DNA of 64,000 nucleotides. Source: Aestuariirhabdus sp049985285 (GTDB lineage: Bacteria > Pseudomonadota > Gammaproteobacteria > Pseudomonadales > Aestuariirhabdaceae). Of the stretch, positions 52,150 to 61,696 are shown in pieces. Both the position numbers and the translations under genes were made by a program. The DNA lies in assembly GCF_049985285.1 (NCBI RefSeq), contig NZ_JBNIEU010000004.1, positions 186,001-250,000 on the forward strand, written 5' to 3'. The notes under the pieces were generated by a model that saw only the letters and a program-made list of their open reading frames with translations, had not been told where the DNA came from and did not search any database. Every line of letters begins with the position of its first letter. Position 1 is the first letter of the stretch.

Positions 52150-52974
52150 CTACCCCCCATGTTCCGCCGCTAGCAGACTCTCAACGAAGAACTCAAGATG
52201 TCCCCGAGAGGTTGTTGGCAGGGGCAACGCGTCAATTTTTTGCGCTAATGATTTGAGCGCTATGGATGCCTTGCTTCTGGGGTATGCCTCCAAAACCGCC
52301 TTTTGGCGCTGTACGGATTTGCGCACGGACTCGTCGTACGGTACTGCCCCCATATACTGCAAGGCCACATCGAGAAAGCGGTCAGTGACATTAACCAGCT
52401 TGTTATAGAGGTTGCGGCCTTCCTGAGGGGTGCGAACCATATTAGCCACGATACGGAAACGCATCATATTATAATCACGGTTCAACAGCTTTATCAGCGC
52501 ATAGGCGTCGGTAATAGAGGTTGGTTCGTCAGTCACTACAAGCAAGATCTCCTGGGCCGCGCGGACAAAACTCACCACGTTGTCAGAGATGCCTGCCGCC
52601 GTATCTACAATTAATACATCAAGCTGGCCACTCAACTCACTAAATGCACTGATCATTCCCGCATGCTGCTGGGGGGAAAGCTCAGTCATCGACTGGGTGC
52701 CGGAGGATGCCGGGATGATTTTAATACCACCAGGCCCATTCAAAAGGATATCTCGCAGCCCGCAGCGCCCAGCCATCACATCTTCAAGGTTTTTAGTGGC
52801 CGAGAGGCCAAGCAATATATCGACGTTGGCCAACCCCAAGTCAGCATCGAGCAACATGACTCTGCGGCCCATTTCGGCCAACGCAATGCCAACATTGACC
52901 GAGACATTGGTTTTCCCCACGCCGCCTTTGCCGCCAGTTACTGCAATCACCTGCACAGGTTGTCGACTAACCAT
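52150..52974 (-). CDS. fleN: Flagellar number regulator FleN/FlhG
   Basis: A MinD-like ATPase that limits flagellar number, in Pseudomonas by antagonising FleQ. The 274-residue protein has the deviant Walker A VTGGKGGVGKTNVSVNVG, LLDADLGLANVDILLGL and VLIVDTAAGISDNVVSF. It follows flhF (98 bp) and precedes fliA, the classical order. With FlhF it sets polar site and number, consistent with a polar-flagellated cell. Confidence 0.95.
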   Translation of the reverse strand: MVSRQPVQVIAVTGGKGGVGKTNVSVNVGIALAEMGRRVMLLDADLGLANVDILLGLSATKNLEDVMAGRCGLRDILLNGPGGIKIIPASSGTQSMTELSPQQHAGMISAFSELSGQLDVLIVDTAAGISDNVVSFVRAAQEILLVVTDEPTSITDAYALIKLLNRDYNMMRFRIVANMVRTPQEGRNLYNKLVNVTDRFLDVALQYMGAVPYDESVRKSVQRQKAVLEAYPRSKASIALKSLAQKIDALPLPTTSRGHLEFFVESLLAAEHGG

Positions 52975-53071
52975 AGGTTGCTCTCACCCTCATAAACCCG
53001 CTAGCGGAACTTAATGTCCGCGAAAATTGTGTCGTATCAATACGTTGGTGCCCCATTCTATCCTCAATACC

Positions 53072-54421
53072 TCAACTTACATAGCGAGTCGAATAGGGAC
53101 TGGTGGGGCTACTACTCCTGGCAAACGAACTGATCATATTTTCGTCATCTTCTGGCAGCTGTTCTGAAATTGCTACGGCTCGACTAATCAAGCTATGGGC
53201 ACGTGCCTGGCAGATATCCTCCGGTATTCGCTGCCCATCAGCGAGGTAAGAAACTGGTAGTCCATGCTCACACACCAAACTAATAGCCTCCCCCATACTG
53301 GTGGCCTCATCGATTTTGGTAAAGACTGAGCCCACAAGTCTCGCACCACCATAGGTATGATAAGCCGCCCGCATCACTTGCTGCTGACTCGTGCACGCTA
53401 AAACCAACAAGCTGCGTACCATCGGCCTTACGTTGTTCAGCATGGCTAATTGTAGCTGTAGATTGGGATCCTGATGGTGCAGGCCTGCAGTATCAATAAG
53501 CACCAGGGATTTGTCACTCAAGCCGTCCAGAGTAGGCTGAAGCTGGCGTGGATTTTCCACGACTCGCACCGCCACATTCAGAATACGCCCCAAAGCCTTG
53601 ACCTGCTCGGCTGCACCAACCCGGTAGCAATCGGTCGTAACCAGCGCAACCTGATCCGGTCCGTGCTCCAACACGTATTGGGTTGCCAGCTTGCCAATGG
53701 TAGTTGTCTTACCCGCCCCCGTAGGCCCTATGAAAGCAAATATCCCCCCCTCCATCACCAGATTTTTCTGCGTGGTAGACAATTGCCTGGCCAAGGCGGC
53801 AAGCACTTGCCGCCAATTGTGGGTGGCCGGTTTGCCGGGCTCAATGACCGTCAACAGCTGCTTACACATCGCCGCTGATAAACCCATGCCGGTCAGCCGA
53901 CGCCAGAACATGGCCTGCTGGGGAGATCGCTCCACAAACTGCCCCCACGCAACGCTCCCCAACTGCTGCTGTAGCAGCTCTTTCATATTGTTAAGCTCAT
54001 CTCGCATCAGCTCCAGCGTCTGCTGCCCCGTACCCTGACTGGCTACGGACGAATGCGTCGCAGGCGCACTCGCTGTACCGTTGCGCTCGCTTTGTAATGA
54101 TTGAAGCGTACGGCGCACGGCATCGGCTGAGGCTACGTGTTGCTCTCCAATAGGCTGAGCTTGAGCCCCAGCACTTCCCACTCCCTGCTCTGCGGCCACA
54201 ACCTTTTCTCGCGCTTTCGCGAGCGCTCCATCCAGCCCACTGCGAGCCTCAGCGCTCCCGAACGCCGCGCTACGCGGAAGGTTGGCTTCAATCGAAGCGG
54301 CCACCTCAACTCCGCCGGCGACTTTGCGCTGAGACACAATCGCCGCGTCATCTCCCAAATCATCCTTGACCAGCTTCAGGGCTTGCCTCATATCGGATGC
54401 GAAGTAGCGTTTAATTTTCAT
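53072..54421 (-). CDS. flhF: Flagellar biosynthesis GTPase FlhF
   Basis: An SRP-type GTPase that places the flagellum at the pole. The 449-residue protein has the basic B domain start (MKIKRYFASDMRQALKLVKDDLGDDAAIVS), a low-complexity linker (about 70-130), the N domain and the G domain with P-loop FIGPTGAGKTTTIGKLATQY, VTTDCYRVGAAEQ, LIDTAGL and the FTKIDEATSMGEA segment. Length is normal. It follows flhA by 58 bp. Confidence 0.95.
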   Translation of the reverse strand: MKIKRYFASDMRQALKLVKDDLGDDAAIVSQRKVAGGVEVAASIEANLPRSAAFGSAEARSGLDGALAKAREKVVAAEQGVGSAGAQAQPIGEQHVASADAVRRTLQSLQSERNGTASAPATHSSVASQGTGQQTLELMRDELNNMKELLQQQLGSVAWGQFVERSPQQAMFWRRLTGMGLSAAMCKQLLTVIEPGKPATHNWRQVLAALARQLSTTQKNLVMEGGIFAFIGPTGAGKTTTIGKLATQYVLEHGPDQVALVTTDCYRVGAAEQVKALGRILNVAVRVVENPRQLQPTLDGLSDKSLVLIDTAGLHHQDPNLQLQLAMLNNVRPMVRSLLVLACTSQQQVMRAAYHTYGGARLVGSVFTKIDEATSMGEAISLVCEHGLPVSYLADGQRIPEDICQARAHSLISRAVAISEQLPEDDENMISSFARSSSPTSPYSTRYVS

Positions 54422-54479
54422 GTCATTTCACCTGCTATAAAGCGTCGATTGCTGCCTGAGATGTAACCTGGCATTGTCA

Positions 54480-56606
54480 TTACTGTCCGACTGTTCCTTC
54501 GATGGTTATTTGCTTGTTGTCCGGAATCTCCTGATAGGAGAGCACGTGCATCGAAGCAACACCGTAACGGGCAAAGCGCGCCAACAAAGGCCTTATGGGT
54601 GCAGCTACCAGTAACACGACGGGCTTGCCCGCCAACTCCTGCTGCTGTGACGCTGCTACCAGGGACTGTTGCAATTTTTCAGCCATTCCCGGCTCCAAAA
54701 CGACCCCTTCATCGGCGGCAGCACCACCTTGCCGTGCCTGCTGTACTGACTGCAGCAAAATTTGTTCCAATGTGGGATCCAGAGTAATCACCGGTACCTG
54801 CGGTTCCAGACCCACGATGCCCTGTACGATTGAGCGTGATAGCGCAACCCGCACCACCGCCGTGAGCGCGACAGGATCTTGACTCTTCGACGCGTGATCC
54901 GCCAAAGCCTCGGCGATTGTGCGAATATCCCGTACCGATACCTGCTCCGCCAACAGGTTCTGCAATATCTTCAGCAGGGTGCTAACCGATACCTTGTTCG
55001 GCACCAGATCTTCAGCCAGCTTGGGTGACTGACGTCCCAGCAAATCAAGCAGTTGCTGCACCTCTTCATGACCCAGCAACTCATGTGCGTGCTTGCTCAT
55101 CACCTGATTGAGATGTGTCGCCACCACCGTCGATGCATCTACAACGGTATAACCGAGGGTCTGCGCCCGCTCACGCTGGCCGCGTTCGATCCACACCGCA
55201 TCCAGGCCAAACGCTGGATCCTTGCCCTCAATGCCCTGCAAGGCTCCAAACACCTGACCCGGATTGATCGCCAGATCGCGATCCGGATGCACCTCGGCCT
55301 CACTGATGGTGACCCCCATCAGCGTGATTCGGTAAACATTGGGGAGCAGGTCCAGGTTATCGCGGATATGAACCGATGGCACCAAGAAACCCAGCTCCTG
55401 AGAGAGCTTCTTCCGCACCCCTTTGATACGCCCTAACAGCTCACCGCCCTGGGTTTTATCGACCAGGGGAATCAGACGGTAACCCACCTCGAGACCGATC
55501 ATATCGACGGGAGTCACATCATCCCAGCCGAGCTCCCGTGTCTCGGTAGCGCTTTTCTCTTGCTCCTGCTGCTCCAGCAGCACCTTGTTCTGCTCTTCGT
55601 CCGCCGCGTCCTGCTCGCCCCGCTGCTTATTATGGTGGATAAACCAGGCTCCCACCGCAGCCAATGCTCCCAACCCCAAAAACGCGACGTGGGGCATACC
55701 GGGAACGGATCCCATGATCAACAAGATGGCGGCCGCCACCGCGAGCGCCCTGGGAGTCGCAAACATCTGCTGGGTAATCTGGTGCCCCATCTCCATGGAA
55801 TCGGTTACCCGGGTAACCATGATGGCGGATGCAGTGGACAGTAACAGGGAGGGGATCTGGGCAACCAGACCATCCCCGATGGTCAACAGGGAGTAGTTTT
55901 GTAGTGCCGTATCAAATGTGAGGCCATGCTGGGCCATACCGATACTAAGGCCACCAATAATGTTGATAAACAAGATCAACAGGCCGGCTACGGCGTCACC
56001 ACGGACAAACTTGCTGGCACCATCCATCGACCCGTAGAAATCCGCCTCTTGGCCAACCTCCTGCCGGCGAGTGCGCGCCTCTTCTTGCTGAATGAGGCCG
56101 GCGTTCAAATCCGCATCGATCGCCATCTGCTTACCAGGCATCGCGTCAAGAGTGAATCGTGCGCTTACCTCAGAGATACGTCCGGCACCCTTGGTTACCA
56201 CAACAAAGTTGATGATCATTAGGATGGCGAACACCACCAGACCCACAACGTAGTTGCCACCGATGACCACTTCACCAAAGGCTTCGATAACTTTACCCGC
56301 CGCATCACCACCCGAGTGGCCGTGCAACAATACCACTCGCGTAGAGGCGACGTTAAGCGCCAGACGCAACAGGGTAGCAACCAGCAAAATGGTAGGAAAC
56401 ACCGCGAAGTCGAGCGGTCGCAAAGAGTAGACGCTCACCAGCAGCACGACCAGCGCCAAGGCAATATTAAAGGTAAACAGAACGTCCAACAGAAACGGGG
56501 GCACTGGCAAGGTCATCATTGCCAATACGATTAACAGCAGCAAAGGCACGCCCAGGCTGCCCTGGCCAATACTTCGCATGTTACCCAACACTACGGCTCT
56601 ATCCAC
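54480..56606 (-). CDS. flhA: Flagellar export gate protein FlhA
   Basis: The large export-gate subunit of the flagellar type III apparatus. With the GTG at 56606 the 708-residue protein begins MDRAVVLGNMRSIGQG, close to Pseudomonas FlhA, and has GGGGA-type bases about six upstream; the frame begins with another GTG at 56618. It has eight membrane helices (residues about 20-320), the conserved FHIPEP region (ARFTLDAMPGKQMAIDADLNAG) and a large cytoplasmic domain. A sigma-54 type promoter lies 60 bp upstream. Confidence 0.96.
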   Translation of the reverse strand: MDRAVVLGNMRSIGQGSLGVPLLLLIVLAMMTLPVPPFLLDVLFTFNIALALVVLLVSVYSLRPLDFAVFPTILLVATLLRLALNVASTRVVLLHGHSGGDAAGKVIEAFGEVVIGGNYVVGLVVFAILMIINFVVVTKGAGRISEVSARFTLDAMPGKQMAIDADLNAGLIQQEEARTRRQEVGQEADFYGSMDGASKFVRGDAVAGLLILFINIIGGLSIGMAQHGLTFDTALQNYSLLTIGDGLVAQIPSLLLSTASAIMVTRVTDSMEMGHQITQQMFATPRALAVAAAILLIMGSVPGMPHVAFLGLGALAAVGAWFIHHNKQRGEQDAADEEQNKVLLEQQEQEKSATETRELGWDDVTPVDMIGLEVGYRLIPLVDKTQGGELLGRIKGVRKKLSQELGFLVPSVHIRDNLDLLPNVYRITLMGVTISEAEVHPDRDLAINPGQVFGALQGIEGKDPAFGLDAVWIERGQRERAQTLGYTVVDASTVVATHLNQVMSKHAHELLGHEEVQQLLDLLGRQSPKLAEDLVPNKVSVSTLLKILQNLLAEQVSVRDIRTIAEALADHASKSQDPVALTAVVRVALSRSIVQGIVGLEPQVPVITLDPTLEQILLQSVQQARQGGAAADEGVVLEPGMAEKLQQSLVAASQQQELAGKPVVLLVAAPIRPLLARFARYGVASMHVLSYQEIPDNKQITIEGTVGQ

Positions 56607-56665
56607 TGCATTCCCCACTTATGCTCGTCAAAACCATGACGTTTTATTCACTATGGGGAGCTTTA

Positions 56666-56681
56666 TGCAAAAATCCTTCCT
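56666..56681 (-). promoter_or_regulatory. Sigma-54 type promoter of flhA
   Basis: The minus strand reads AGGAAGGATTTTTGCA: GG at -24 and GC at -12 with exactly 10 bases between. Initiation would be near 56655, about 50 bases before the flhA GTG. FleQ/RpoN control of flhA is known in Pseudomonas. Confidence 0.75.
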
Positions 56682-56721
56682 GTTTTACATTTAGTGGAAT
56701 CGTAAAGACAACTAAGTCCGC

Positions 56722-57891
56722 CTACTCCTTCCCGGGTTCGACGATATTACCCTCGGTGTCCCGCATCAAATCACCGGGAACCGGGAATTCAGGCTGGGCT
56801 TGCGGCTTATCCCCGACCCCATCCTTGTAGCGGCGCAGCTGGAAAACGTAAGCGAGTACCTGGGCTACCGCCACGTAAAGGCCTGCAGGAATCTGCTGAC
56901 TGATACGGGTGGTGAAATAGATTGCTCGTGCGAGTCTGGGTGCCTCAATGATGGTGACATCATGGGCGTTTGCAATCTCACGAATCTTGAAGGCCACCTC
57001 CTCCACGCCTTTCGCCAAAACAAAGGGAGCTTCCGCCTTGGCCGCATCGTACTTAATGGCTATGGCAAAGTGGGTCGGGTTAGTAATAACCACGTCTGCC
57101 TTGGGAACATCCGCCATCATACGTCGCTCGGCCATTTCACGTTGCAGCTGGCGAATACGCCCCTTCACCTCAGGCTTGCCTTCCGTATTCTTATACTCGT
57201 CCTTGACCTCTTGCTTGGTCATCATCAACTGCTTACGGTGATCCCAAATTTGAAACGGGATATCGATCAGCGCAATCAGAATGAGACTCGCACTCATACC
57301 GAGGACCGACCACCCCAGCACCGACAGACCGTGGGCAATCGCCTGGGGAATCGCCTCCTTGCCCATCCCCAGGAAGTCCTCCTGCTTGGACAGCAGCACC
57401 ATAATAGAAACCGTAGCGACCACCGCTACCTTGGCGATGGACTTCAATAGCTCGATCAGGGATTTGGCGGAAAACATCCGCTTGAGCCCCTTTAGAGGAT
57501 CCATACGACTTAGCTTTGGCATCACCGCCTTGCCACTAAGCAACCACCCCCCAAGAGCCAGTGGACTCAAGAGGGAAACCAGCATCATGGCAATAAAAAA
57601 GGGGACTAGAGAGGTCGTCGCTTCAACCAAAGAGACGCCTAAATGCTGAATCATCAATGAAGTATCAAACATGGATTTGCGTTCCAGGGTGAAATTGAAA
57701 CGCATAACCGAACCAATATTATTACCAATCAGTGCCGCCGATGCGAACAACGAGCCAGTGCCAACCAACAGCAGTAGCATGGTCGTCAGCTCTTTGGAGC
57801 GCGGAACCTGCCCCTCTTCGCGAGCATCACGAATTCGCTTTTCTGTGGGCTCTTCCGATTTATCCTGACTGCTGTCTTGTTGTTCTGCCAT
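56722..57891 (-). CDS. flhB: Flagellar export protein FlhB
   Basis: Export-gate and substrate-specificity switch protein. The 389-residue protein starts with a charged segment (SSQDKSEEPTEKRIRDAREEGQVPRSKE), has four membrane helices (about 35-215) and a cytoplasmic domain with the autocleavage site in VVITNPTHFAIAIKYD (around residues 265-275). The C-terminus includes the usual ALARAIYFTTRISQQIPAGLYVAVAQVLAYV region. It follows fliR by 42 bp. Confidence 0.96.
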   Translation of the reverse strand: MAEQQDSSQDKSEEPTEKRIRDAREEGQVPRSKELTTMLLLLVGTGSLFASAALIGNNIGSVMRFNFTLERKSMFDTSLMIQHLGVSLVEATTSLVPFFIAMMLVSLLSPLALGGWLLSGKAVMPKLSRMDPLKGLKRMFSAKSLIELLKSIAKVAVVATVSIMVLLSKQEDFLGMGKEAIPQAIAHGLSVLGWSVLGMSASLILIALIDIPFQIWDHRKQLMMTKQEVKDEYKNTEGKPEVKGRIRQLQREMAERRMMADVPKADVVITNPTHFAIAIKYDAAKAEAPFVLAKGVEEVAFKIREIANAHDVTIIEAPRLARAIYFTTRISQQIPAGLYVAVAQVLAYVFQLRRYKDGVGDKPQAQPEFPVPGDLMRDTEGNIVEPGKE

Positions 57892-57933
57892 CCGCTATAG
57901 ACCCTTTGACCACCCCACCGCCCTGCCCGTCAA

Positions 57934-58710
57934 CTATTGGACACCGACGAGGTTTCTAAGCACAAAGAGTGCCGACTCTGCCATCTGTGAGTACTGAGCA
58001 AGGAATCCGGAGATAGACACCCAGATAATGAACAGGCCAAACACAAGGGTCATCGGAAATCCGAGAGCAAATACATTTAACTGTGGTGCGGACTTGGTCA
58101 TAACACCAAAAGTAAGGTTTACGATAAGCAGGGCGCTCATTGCAGGAATAGCAATCAGCAACGCACTACCAAAAATCCAGCCAAACCAGACCGCTATTTC
58201 ATACAAACTGTGCAGTGGTAAAAACTGGCCAACAGGTAAGGTGAAAAAGCTATCCACCACCACCTGAATCACTACCAGGTGGCCGTTCATCGCGAGGAAC
58301 AACAGGGTGCACAGCATCAGGTATAACTGCCCTACCGCAGCCACGTTCACCCCGTTTGCCGGATCGTTCAAAGAGGCGAAACCCAAGCCCATCTGCATCG
58401 CAATCATCTGCCCTGCCAACGCAAAGGTGTGAAAGAAAAGCTGTAGCACGAAGCCCATTAAACTGCCGATCAACACCTGTTGCGCCGTAATAATCCAGGA
58501 GGACACCGAGAGCACATCGATCTCCGGCATGTCAGGAAGCAAAGGGGCCACCAGCGCGGTAACCGCAACCGCAAATAGAAGTCGCACTCGCATGGGAACC
58601 AACTGCGTACCGATAATCGGCATCACCATAAACAGGCTCGCTACGCGAAACAGGGGCCACATAAAATGGCTGATCCAACCACTGATCTCTTGTGTGGAAA
58701 GTTCGATCAT
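57934..58710 (-). CDS. fliR: Flagellar export protein FliR
   Basis: A 258-residue membrane subunit of the FliPQR export channel with about six hydrophobic helices. It has GTQLVPMRVRLLFAVAVTALVAPLLP, QMGLGFASLNDPANGVNVAAVGQLY and LNVFALGFPMTLVFGLFIIW, all characteristic. Length is normal. It starts 4 bp after fliQ. Confidence 0.95.
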   Translation of the reverse strand: MIELSTQEISGWISHFMWPLFRVASLFMVMPIIGTQLVPMRVRLLFAVAVTALVAPLLPDMPEIDVLSVSSWIITAQQVLIGSLMGFVLQLFFHTFALAGQMIAMQMGLGFASLNDPANGVNVAAVGQLYLMLCTLLFLAMNGHLVVIQVVVDSFFTLPVGQFLPLHSLYEIAVWFGWIFGSALLIAIPAMSALLIVNLTFGVMTKSAPQLNVFALGFPMTLVFGLFIIWVSISGFLAQYSQMAESALFVLRNLVGVQ

Positions 58711-58714
58711 CTGC

Positions 58715-58984
58715 CTAGCCGATGATCAAGGGTATGTTGGCCATTAGATCTGTAAAGAAATCCATGAGGGTTCTTAATAGCCAGGGACCCGCGAACATAA
58801 TGGTTATTAAGGTTACGAGCAAACGCGGAAGAAAACTCAAGGTTTGCTCATTGATCTGGGTTGCGGCCTGAAACACACTCACCATCAAACCTACCAATAA
58901 ACTGGGAACGACGATAACGGCCACCATCTGCACAATAATGAACAGCGCATCGCGAAACAGATCAATGGCAACTTCAGGCGTCAT
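58715..58984 (-). CDS. fliQ: Flagellar export protein FliQ
   Basis: An 89-residue channel subunit with two membrane helices. It has MTPEVAIDLFRDALFI, LLVGLMVSVFQAATQINEQTLSFLPRL and a second helix ending in GPWLLRTLMDF. The gene lies 3 bp from fliP and 4 bp from fliR, so all three channel subunits are coupled. Confidence 0.95.
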   Translation of the reverse strand: MTPEVAIDLFRDALFIIVQMVAVIVVPSLLVGLMVSVFQAATQINEQTLSFLPRLLVTLITIMFAGPWLLRTLMDFFTDLMANIPLIIG

Positions 58985-58987
58985 CGG

Positions 58988-59737
58988 CTACACCCCGAAA
59001 CTCGCAGCCATGGTACCGATCACCAGAGCCCAACCGTCGACGAGAACAAAAAGCATGATTTTAAAGGGCAGGGATACAATCAACGGCGACAACATCATCA
59101 TACCCATGGCCATAAGCACACTGGCTACCACGAGATCGATGATCAAAAACGGGATAAACAACATAAAGCCGATCTGAAAGGCCGTTTTCAGCTCGCTGGT
59201 AACAAACGCGGGCACAAGAATATTAAAGGGCACCTCCTCTGCAGAAGGGATATCGTTTTGCCCGGAAATTTTCACAAACAGATCCAGGTCCGATTCGCGG
59301 GTCTGCGCCAGCATAAATTCCCGGAATGGCTCCGATGCGAGCTGCAGGGCCTCTACGGAGCCGATCTCCTCCTTTAAGTAGGGCTGCAACGCCCGTTCAT
59401 TCGCGACATTCAGAACCGGCGTCATAATAAAAAATGAAAGGAATAACGTCAGCCCAAGCAACACCTGATTAGAGGGGGTTTGTTGCAGCCCTAGCGCCTG
59501 TCGAAGAATGGAAAAGACAATTATGATTCGCGTAAACGATGTCATCATCATGATGATCGCTGGCAGCAGCGTCATCATCGTCATGATTACAAGAATCTGG
59601 ATGGTTACCGTGTACTCTTGATCACCGTTGGCCGCGGTGGTGACCTTTAACGCGGGAATACCCAAAGGTGTCTCCGCCATAGCGTGCAAAGGAAACAGCA
59701 ATCCGAGCAGGGGAAGAAGCAATGCAACCCACTTCAC
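58988..59737 (-). CDS. fliP: Flagellar export protein FliP
   Basis: The main channel subunit. The 249-residue protein has a cleavable signal peptide (MKWVALLLPLLGLLFPLHAMA), then TMMTLLPAIIMMMTSFTRIIIVFSILRQALGLQQTPSNQVLLGL (in part) and the late DLVVASVLMAMGMMMLSPLIVSLPFK helix pair. It starts 4 bases inside the end of fliO. Confidence 0.96.
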   Translation of the reverse strand: MKWVALLLPLLGLLFPLHAMAETPLGIPALKVTTAANGDQEYTVTIQILVIMTMMTLLPAIIMMMTSFTRIIIVFSILRQALGLQQTPSNQVLLGLTLFLSFFIMTPVLNVANERALQPYLKEEIGSVEALQLASEPFREFMLAQTRESDLDLFVKISGQNDIPSAEEVPFNILVPAFVTSELKTAFQIGFMLFIPFLIIDLVVASVLMAMGMMMLSPLIVSLPFKIMLFVLVDGWALVIGTMAASFGV

Positions 59738-60153
59738 GAGGAGGAACCCCTCTGTACAATCTCCTGCAACTTACTGGCAAAATCTCCACTACTCTGCTCG
59801 CCTGGCGCAATAACAGGCTCATCGAACACATGCAGAGTGTTAATCCGACCAGGAGATGCACCCAATAGTATCTGCTTATCACCGACCTGAACCAGCACCA
59901 GCCGGTCTCTGGCCCCCAGCGCGATGCCCGCCAAGACCTTCATTTTTCCGCCGTGACCCGTGTTAACACCGTTCACTCGACGCATCAACCAGGAGATGAC
60001 AAAGATAATCGCCACAACCAACAACAGACCGCCAGCAACCTGCATCAGCGACGCCGCTGACATCACCTCGGGCGCAGTAGCGCGCGCCACCTCTTCGGCC
60101 CCCAAAGCGATTCCCGGCAAAAACATAGCGAATGCGCAAAGAATCCGGCTCAT
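59734..60153 (-). CDS. fliO: Flagellar assembly protein FliO
   Basis: A 139-residue membrane protein that helps FliP assemble. It has a short signal-like start, one strong membrane helix (about residues 37-56, VAGGLLLVVAIIFVISWLMRR) and a cytoplasmic domain with VLAGIALGARDRLVLVQVGDKQILLGASPGRI. It overlaps fliN by one base (TAATG) and fliP by four. Confidence 0.92.
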   Translation of the reverse strand: MSRILCAFAMFLPGIALGAEEVARATAPEVMSAASLMQVAGGLLLVVAIIFVISWLMRRVNGVNTGHGGKMKVLAGIALGARDRLVLVQVGDKQILLGASPGRINTLHVFDEPVIAPGEQSSGDFASKLQEIVQRGSSS

Positions 60154-60683
60154 TATTTCAACTTCTTTATACGCTCAGACGGACTCACAACATCCGTCAA
60201 TCGAATACCAAATTTCTCGTTAACAACCACCACCTCGCCATGAGCGATCAGGGTGCCGTTCACCAGGACATCCAGTGGTTCACCCGCCAGCCGATCCAAC
60301 TCGATTACTGACCCCTGATTAAGTTGAAGAAGGTTGCGAATAGTAATGTCGGTTCCACCCACTTCCATGGAGATAGTGACGGGAATATCCAGAATCACAT
60401 CAAGATTGGGGCCATCTTCACTACCCGCAAACGCAGGAAGTGCATTATTCGGCTCCGCCAGCTGCTCCATCACCGCCGGAGCGGGCTTCTCAGCTTCATT
60501 GAGTAGTGCATCGATATCCTCCTGATCGCCACCATCTCCCGACTCCTCAAGGGCCGCAGCCCACTCATCGGCCAACGCCTGATCATCGCTACCTTCACCG
60601 CTCATATTTTCTTCACTCATGGGGTCTTGTCCGTCTGCCTGAACACCTGGTTCCAGCTCATTATTATCATCAGAATCTGCCAT
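60153..60683 (-). CDS. fliN: Flagellar motor switch protein FliN
   Basis: Rotor C-ring protein. The 176-residue protein has an acidic, disordered N-terminal half (to about residue 85) and a C-terminal SpoA domain with LDVILDIPVTISMEVGGTDITIRNLLQLNQGSVIELDRLAGEP. The long N-terminus is usual in Pseudomonas-type FliN. It lies 15 bp after fliM. Confidence 0.95.
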   Translation of the reverse strand: MADSDDNNELEPGVQADGQDPMSEENMSGEGSDDQALADEWAAALEESGDGGDQEDIDALLNEAEKPAPAVMEQLAEPNNALPAFAGSEDGPNLDVILDIPVTISMEVGGTDITIRNLLQLNQGSVIELDRLAGEPLDVLVNGTLIAHGEVVVVNEKFGIRLTDVVSPSERIKKLK

Positions 60684-60698
60684 AACCGCCTCCCTCCG

Positions 60699-61664
60699 TT
60701 ACTTGGGACGTTCTATCGCACTGAGTACCTGTAACGCCAGGTTATCCCGTGAAACACCCAACTTGGTTTTGAACGTCGGTATTCCGTTGGCTTGTAACAC
60801 AATATATTCTGGCATCTCAACCGGAATAACATCTCCTGGCTTCATTGCCATTACTTCCCGCAGGGAGAGATCACGATCGACAACAGTGGCAGATAGATCT
60901 ACCCGTGCGGACATGATCTCCTCGCGCAACGAGCGAATCCAGCGTTCATCACGATCATCAATATCGCTCTGCACACCGGCATCAAGAACCTCACGTATTG
61001 GCTCAATCATTGAATAAGGCAAGGTAACGTGCATATCACCACCACCACCATCCAACTCAATATGAAAAGTACTCACAACAACCACTTCGCTAGGACTGAC
61101 GATATTGGCAAGTGCAGGATTTACTTCTGAGTTTACATAGTCAAAGTCAACTTTTAGAACCGGCCCCCAAGCTTCCTTAAGGTCAATAAAAACCTGTTCC
61201 AGAACCAATTGTACAACCCGGTTTTCTGTAGGAGTAAACTCACGCCCCTCAATCTTGGCGTGCAGCCCTTCCCCACCAAAAAAATTGTCTACCAGTTTGA
61301 ACACCAGCTTGGCATCGAGGATAAAAAGAGAGGTCCCACGCAGCGGCTTAACTTTGACCAAGTTGAGACTGGTGGGCACATAAAGACTATGAACGTATTC
61401 GCCAAACTTCATTACCTGAACACCACCAACAGCGACATCAGCACTACGGCGCAGCATGTTAAACATGCTAATTCTGGTGTAGCGGGCAAAACGTTCGTTA
61501 ATCATTTCCAGCGTAGGCATGCGCCCACGAACAATTCGATCCTGGCTTGTCAGGTCATAGGATTTTATGCCTCCAGGCGACGTATCCGTCTCTGTATCGA
61601 CATCACCGTCATCTACGCCATGAAGTAGCGCATCGATTTCGTCTTGTGATAGTAAGTCTTGCAC
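60699..61664 (-). CDS. fliM: Flagellar motor switch protein FliM
   Basis: Rotor protein that receives CheY-P. The N-terminal peptide QDLLSQDEIDALLHGV is the CheY-binding motif; the middle CheC-like domain and C-terminal SpoA domain follow. The frame can start at TTG 61670, but GTG at 61664 has GGAAGGA six bases upstream and gives 321 residues, so I take it. It follows fliL by about 30 bp. Confidence 0.95.
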   Translation of the reverse strand: MQDLLSQDEIDALLHGVDDGDVDTETDTSPGGIKSYDLTSQDRIVRGRMPTLEMINERFARYTRISMFNMLRRSADVAVGGVQVMKFGEYVHSLYVPTSLNLVKVKPLRGTSLFILDAKLVFKLVDNFFGGEGLHAKIEGREFTPTENRVVQLVLEQVFIDLKEAWGPVLKVDFDYVNSEVNPALANIVSPSEVVVVSTFHIELDGGGGDMHVTLPYSMIEPIREVLDAGVQSDIDDRDERWIRSLREEIMSARVDLSATVVDRDLSLREVMAMKPGDVIPVEMPEYIVLQANGIPTFKTKLGVSRDNLALQVLSAIERPK

Positions 61665-61696
61665 AATCAATCCTTCCCGGCGGACAGCTTTATCGA

